From Anaeramoeba flamelloides (Eukaryota; Metamonada; Anaeramoebidae), in contig JANTQA010000051.1 of NCBI GenBank assembly GCA_027625915.1, positions 930,501-994,500 of the forward strand: DNA of 64,000 nt, written 5' to 3'. The position numbers were made by a program, and so were the translations under genes. A model generated the notes under the pieces. The model was not told where the DNA came from. It saw nothing but the letters and a program-made list of their open reading frames with translations, and searched no databases. This document shows positions 61,393 to 64,000 of the stretch, piece after piece. Within the stretch, counting starts at the first letter, position 1, and every line of letters starts with the position of its first letter.

Positions 61393-61407
61393 TAAAATAA
61401 ACCATTT

Positions 61408-61935
61408 TAGGCCATTGGGGCCCAGTTGTATAATAGATTATTTACCCGTGTTTCAAATGTTTGAACTAATATCAAGAAGAAAAAATTTATTTCAGAAATT
61501 CAAAAATGGAAAATATTTTTTGACTATTTTTACTTTTTTTTTTCGATTTTTTTTTACAATTTATACTCTTGCAAACTTTTTTATTTTTATTACAATGTCG
61601 ATAGTTACTAGGTAAAAACATGCTATTCTAATTTTATAAAAACAGTGGAAATGATTGTCGAAAATCGGATTGATTTCTACTGGAATTTCATTTGATCTAC
61701 AATATAAGATATAAAAACCGACATTCTTGTTGTTTTTCTAAAAAGGTTCTCTTAGAATTTCGGGGGTTTGAGATTTTTATAAAAATAGATAGATTGGTTT
61801 TAAAAATTTTGTATGGCTATTGGTTGTTCTTCGATGTGTATTATTGCACTTATTTCTTTTTTTTTTTTCTTCAAAGGTTGATAATAAAAAATAATTGATA
61901 TTCATAAAAAAAAATGGAAACTTTTCGGAGAAATA
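61408..61935 (+). repeat. R5 repeat, copy 3
   Basis: GGCCATTGGGGCCCAGTTGT start, GTCGATAGTTACTAGGTAAA and TGGTTGTTCTTCGATGTGTA blocks collinear with the other copies. Small frames here are not genes. Confidence 0.6.
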
Positions 61936-62021
61936 AAGTTTATTTTGGGGTTCAAGGGCAATTATGAAGAAAGGGTGGACTGGGAAAAAGATAATATATA
62001 TATTAAGGAACAAGATGCACA

Positions 62022-62162
62022 GCCGTTCCAAGGTTCCATAAAATTTAAAATAAAACACAATTGGTTTTTCTATTCTTATTTTCTATTTTCAAAAAATTCG
62101 GAAATAAGAATAGAAAACTCAATTTTGTTTTATTTAAAATTTTATGGTAGCCTTGAAACGGC
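62022..62162. repeat. 141-bp near-perfect hairpin
   Basis: Arms GCCGTTCCAAGGTTCCATAA and inverse TTATGGTAGCCTTGAAACGG, extending through TAAAACACAATTGG and CTATTCTTATTTTC; about 60-bp arms and a loop of roughly 15-20 bp. Confidence 0.65.
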
Positions 62163-62351
62163 CATATTCATGTTTTTATTGTTTTGATTTTGTATTTATG
62201 TGTATTGAACAGTTGGAAAATGAAAAAACATATAAGAAGAAACCAATTTGGAAATAATCTATCAGTATAAAAATGGAAAAAGCTAAAGTTTGATTTTAAT
62301 TTCGAATGGGCTAGATATAGGAATTATGAAAGACCATTATTGGTTTGATGT

Positions 62352-62585
62352 ATGGAAAAAAGAAAAAAAGAAAATAAAGAAAAAAAAACAATTCCAACAA
62401 AATACCCAGATGAATTGCGGATTGATATTGAAAATGATACATTAAAGATCAAAAGTTTGACGTTTAAAGAGTTATCAATAAAATGTAAAGAACTTTTTCC
62501 CAATTCACCTTGTTCAGCTGTTTTTAATGTTTTCATAATTTTTTTTCTTTACAATTTACAAAACGAGATTTCTTATTTCAAATAA
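62352..62585 (+). CDS. Possible small hypothetical protein
   Basis: 77-codon frame with a mixed amino-acid composition (YPDELRIDIENDTLKIKSL, then FKELSIKCKELFPNSPC) unlike the F/K/I-only background frames. It begins with a Lys-rich stretch after an ATG and ends in TAA. No family recognised, no splice sites proposed, no second copy seen in the window. It may be an exon, a decayed gene piece or chance. Confidence 0.25.
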   Translation: MEKRKKENKEKKTIPTKYPDELRIDIENDTLKIKSLTFKELSIKCKELFPNSPCSAVFNVFIIFFLYNLQNEISYFK

Positions 62586-63463
62586 AAGGGAACATCAATT
62601 TTTAAAATATTTAATTTTAATTTTTATTGTTTTGTTTTAATGGGTTTTATAGACTCATTTGAGTGCTTTTTTTTAGGTTTTAAAGGGTTTCTTAAATTTT
62701 AAAATGATACTACAATTAATTTTATTTAATTATGAATAATTCTTGAAATTTTTTTTACCCTTTTATTTGAAAAAAAGTTTTTATATATATATGCAACAAG
62801 TACTTTCGTTGTACTGGTTCTATTTCTCATTCTTGGAATCGAAAGCTTTTATACCATGTTGAGAATAATTTGTGAAACATTTGGCAAAGGATTAAGGATG
62901 AAGGATTAAGGATTAAGGATTAAGGATTAAGGATTAAGAATGAAAGGATCTAAAAAGAGAAATTTCATTCATTTTTTATTTTTTGATTTATCTCCAAATA
63001 TCGAAAAATCCATTATTTCCAAAAATATATAAAAAATTAATAATTCGTCTTCAATTTTTTTAAATCCAATAACTCTCGTTTCCAGAACAGTTCTTAACAA
63101 AGAATATTTTGAAAACACAACTAATTTTACAAAATTTTTTTAACATTTAAACCAATAAAATGCTTTATTCATCTTTATTCAAAGCTAAGCAAAAAAAATA
63201 TCTATAAAATAGGAAAATGAAGTAAAAATTTTTAAAACATATATTTGAATTGATTAGTATTTAAGATAATAAAAAAAAAAAAAATAATTTGTCAAAATCA
63301 AGAAAGGATATTTCAATTAATTTTCAGAATTCTTTTGGAATTTTTTTTTGTTTTTTGATTGAGGAAATTTTAATTGTTTTGAAATTAAAATTGTGTTGAA
63401 AGAATAGAATCATAAATAAGTTGAAATAATAATTTGTGATGATTTGAGGAATTCCAAAAACAA
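62586..63463. other. 3' flank of the membrane-protein gene
   Basis: Heptamer repeat and AT-rich DNA; no gene recognised. Confidence 0.5.
62893..62939 (+). repeat. Tandem GGATTAA heptamers
   Basis: About six GGATTAA units with one GGATGAA variant. Confidence 0.9.
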
Positions 63464-64000
63464 TTAAACATAGGCTTCGTTTTCCTTTTTCTCTATTTGG
63501 GTAGGATAAAATTAAAAAAAAAAAATCAAAAAATAAAAAGATTGAAAAAGAAAAATAAAAAAAAAAAAAAAAAACAAAGAAATTGGTTGAGCAAAAAGGG
63601 AAGAATTAAAAGATCAAAAAATGACAAAGTACGATTTTGTTTCGATGAAGAAACATGAAAAAAAAAGAAAAAAACAAACCTTTCTTCCAAATTTGTCTTC
63701 CGTTTAAATAACCAGCGATCGCGGCCAAAGCTGCTGCGGCTATTAAAAACACTGAATAGGAAATAAAAATGATCGGCTTTGTGTTGACCACAGTCTCACT
63801 TTCATAGAGTGTATATGGTGCCTTTTCGTCATTGAAGAGCATAGTATTGAGATCGGGTCTCTGTAAATAAAAATAAAGCGGTGCGCCACCAAAGCAAATA
63901 ACTGGAACCAGGCCTAAAACATGATACATTGGCGGAGGGACCAAAGATGCAATTAACATAAACAAAAATCCTACACCAATCATGATATTTACAACAGTCA
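63464..64000 (-). CDS. Multi-pass membrane protein, 3' end (gene runs off the window)
   Basis: Only the C-terminal part is present. The exon reaching the window edge covers 63680-64000; a phase-1 intron (63679 down to 63493, GTTTGT..AAATAG, 187 bp) leads to a last exon at 63464-63492 ending in TAA. The spliced end reads QIWKKEKKENEAYV. Two or three hydrophobic segments are visible: IMIGVGFLFMLIASLV, VLGLVPVICFGGAPLYFYL and PIIFISYSVFLIAAAALAAI, with a polar loop (RPDLNTMLFNDEKAPYTLYE) between the last two. The basic-acidic tail would face the cytosol if the last helix exits that way. Reading through the intron would add a phenylalanine-rich end, which is why I prefer splicing. The codon mix is clearly coding. 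Family not recognised. Confidence 0.65.

Noticed and set aside
62893-62939. Telomere
   Set aside because: Only about six units, internal, with unique DNA on both sides.
1-64000. Coding transposons, LTR elements or virus-like elements
   Set aside because: No transposase, reverse transcriptase, integrase or capsid-like frame was seen on either strand; all mobile DNA here is short and non-coding.

Overview
The window is eukaryotic, very AT-rich and gene-poor. Evidence for a eukaryote: GT-AG introns, a nuclear-type tRNA with internal A and B boxes, a SINE, and orthologues of eukaryote-only proteins (RNA polymerase I subunit A12, CTNNBL1, a MARK/Par-1-type kinase, an EFM7-type methyltransferase). 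TAA, TAG and TGA all act as stops, so the code looks standard. Long Asn runs and Lys-Glu runs inside otherwise conserved proteins suggest a free-living amoeboid protist. Anaeramoeba is my best guess, by inference only; no rRNA or mitochondrial marker is present to settle it.

Layout: 0-5.2 kb is repeats. 5.24-17.24 kb is one plus-strand kinase gene whose second intron (about 8.9 kb) is packed with transposon-derived repeats. 17.2-28.9 kb holds a repeat array, one tRNA-Ala(CGC), a decayed fragment of the methyltransferase gene and nested repeats. 28.9-35.4 kb holds two members (B, plus; D, minus) of an unrecognised protein family; a third member (F) lies at 57.4-58.4 kb on the minus strand. RPA12 is at 39.3 kb (plus), CTNNBL1 at 43.6-45.3 kb (minus), and a methyltransferase-Nudix fusion at 49.8-51.3 kb (plus). 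The window ends in the 3' part of a minus-strand membrane-protein gene with one short intron.

The rest is mostly short non-autonomous DNA elements with terminal inverted repeats and, where ends are clear, TA target duplications (Tc1/mariner style). Main families: a 195-bp palindromic MITE (7 copies), a roughly 540-bp MITE (6 or more copies), a 1.2-1.3-kb element with TATCGTGATTT-like arrays (2 copies), chains of hairpin modules (4 sites), and several less defined families, some nested. A tRNA-derived SINE sits inside one MITE with 16-bp target duplications. I saw no transposase, reverse transcriptase, capsid or LTR element.

The genes do not form a pathway. Rpa12 (rRNA transcription), CTNNBL1 (splicing) and the EFM7-like methyltransferase (eEF1A modification in yeast) are housekeeping genes. 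The B/D/F family is the most novel coding material: a small conserved N-terminal domain, a very basic linker and an acidic or aromatic tail, which looks like a nuclear, possibly DNA-binding, architecture.
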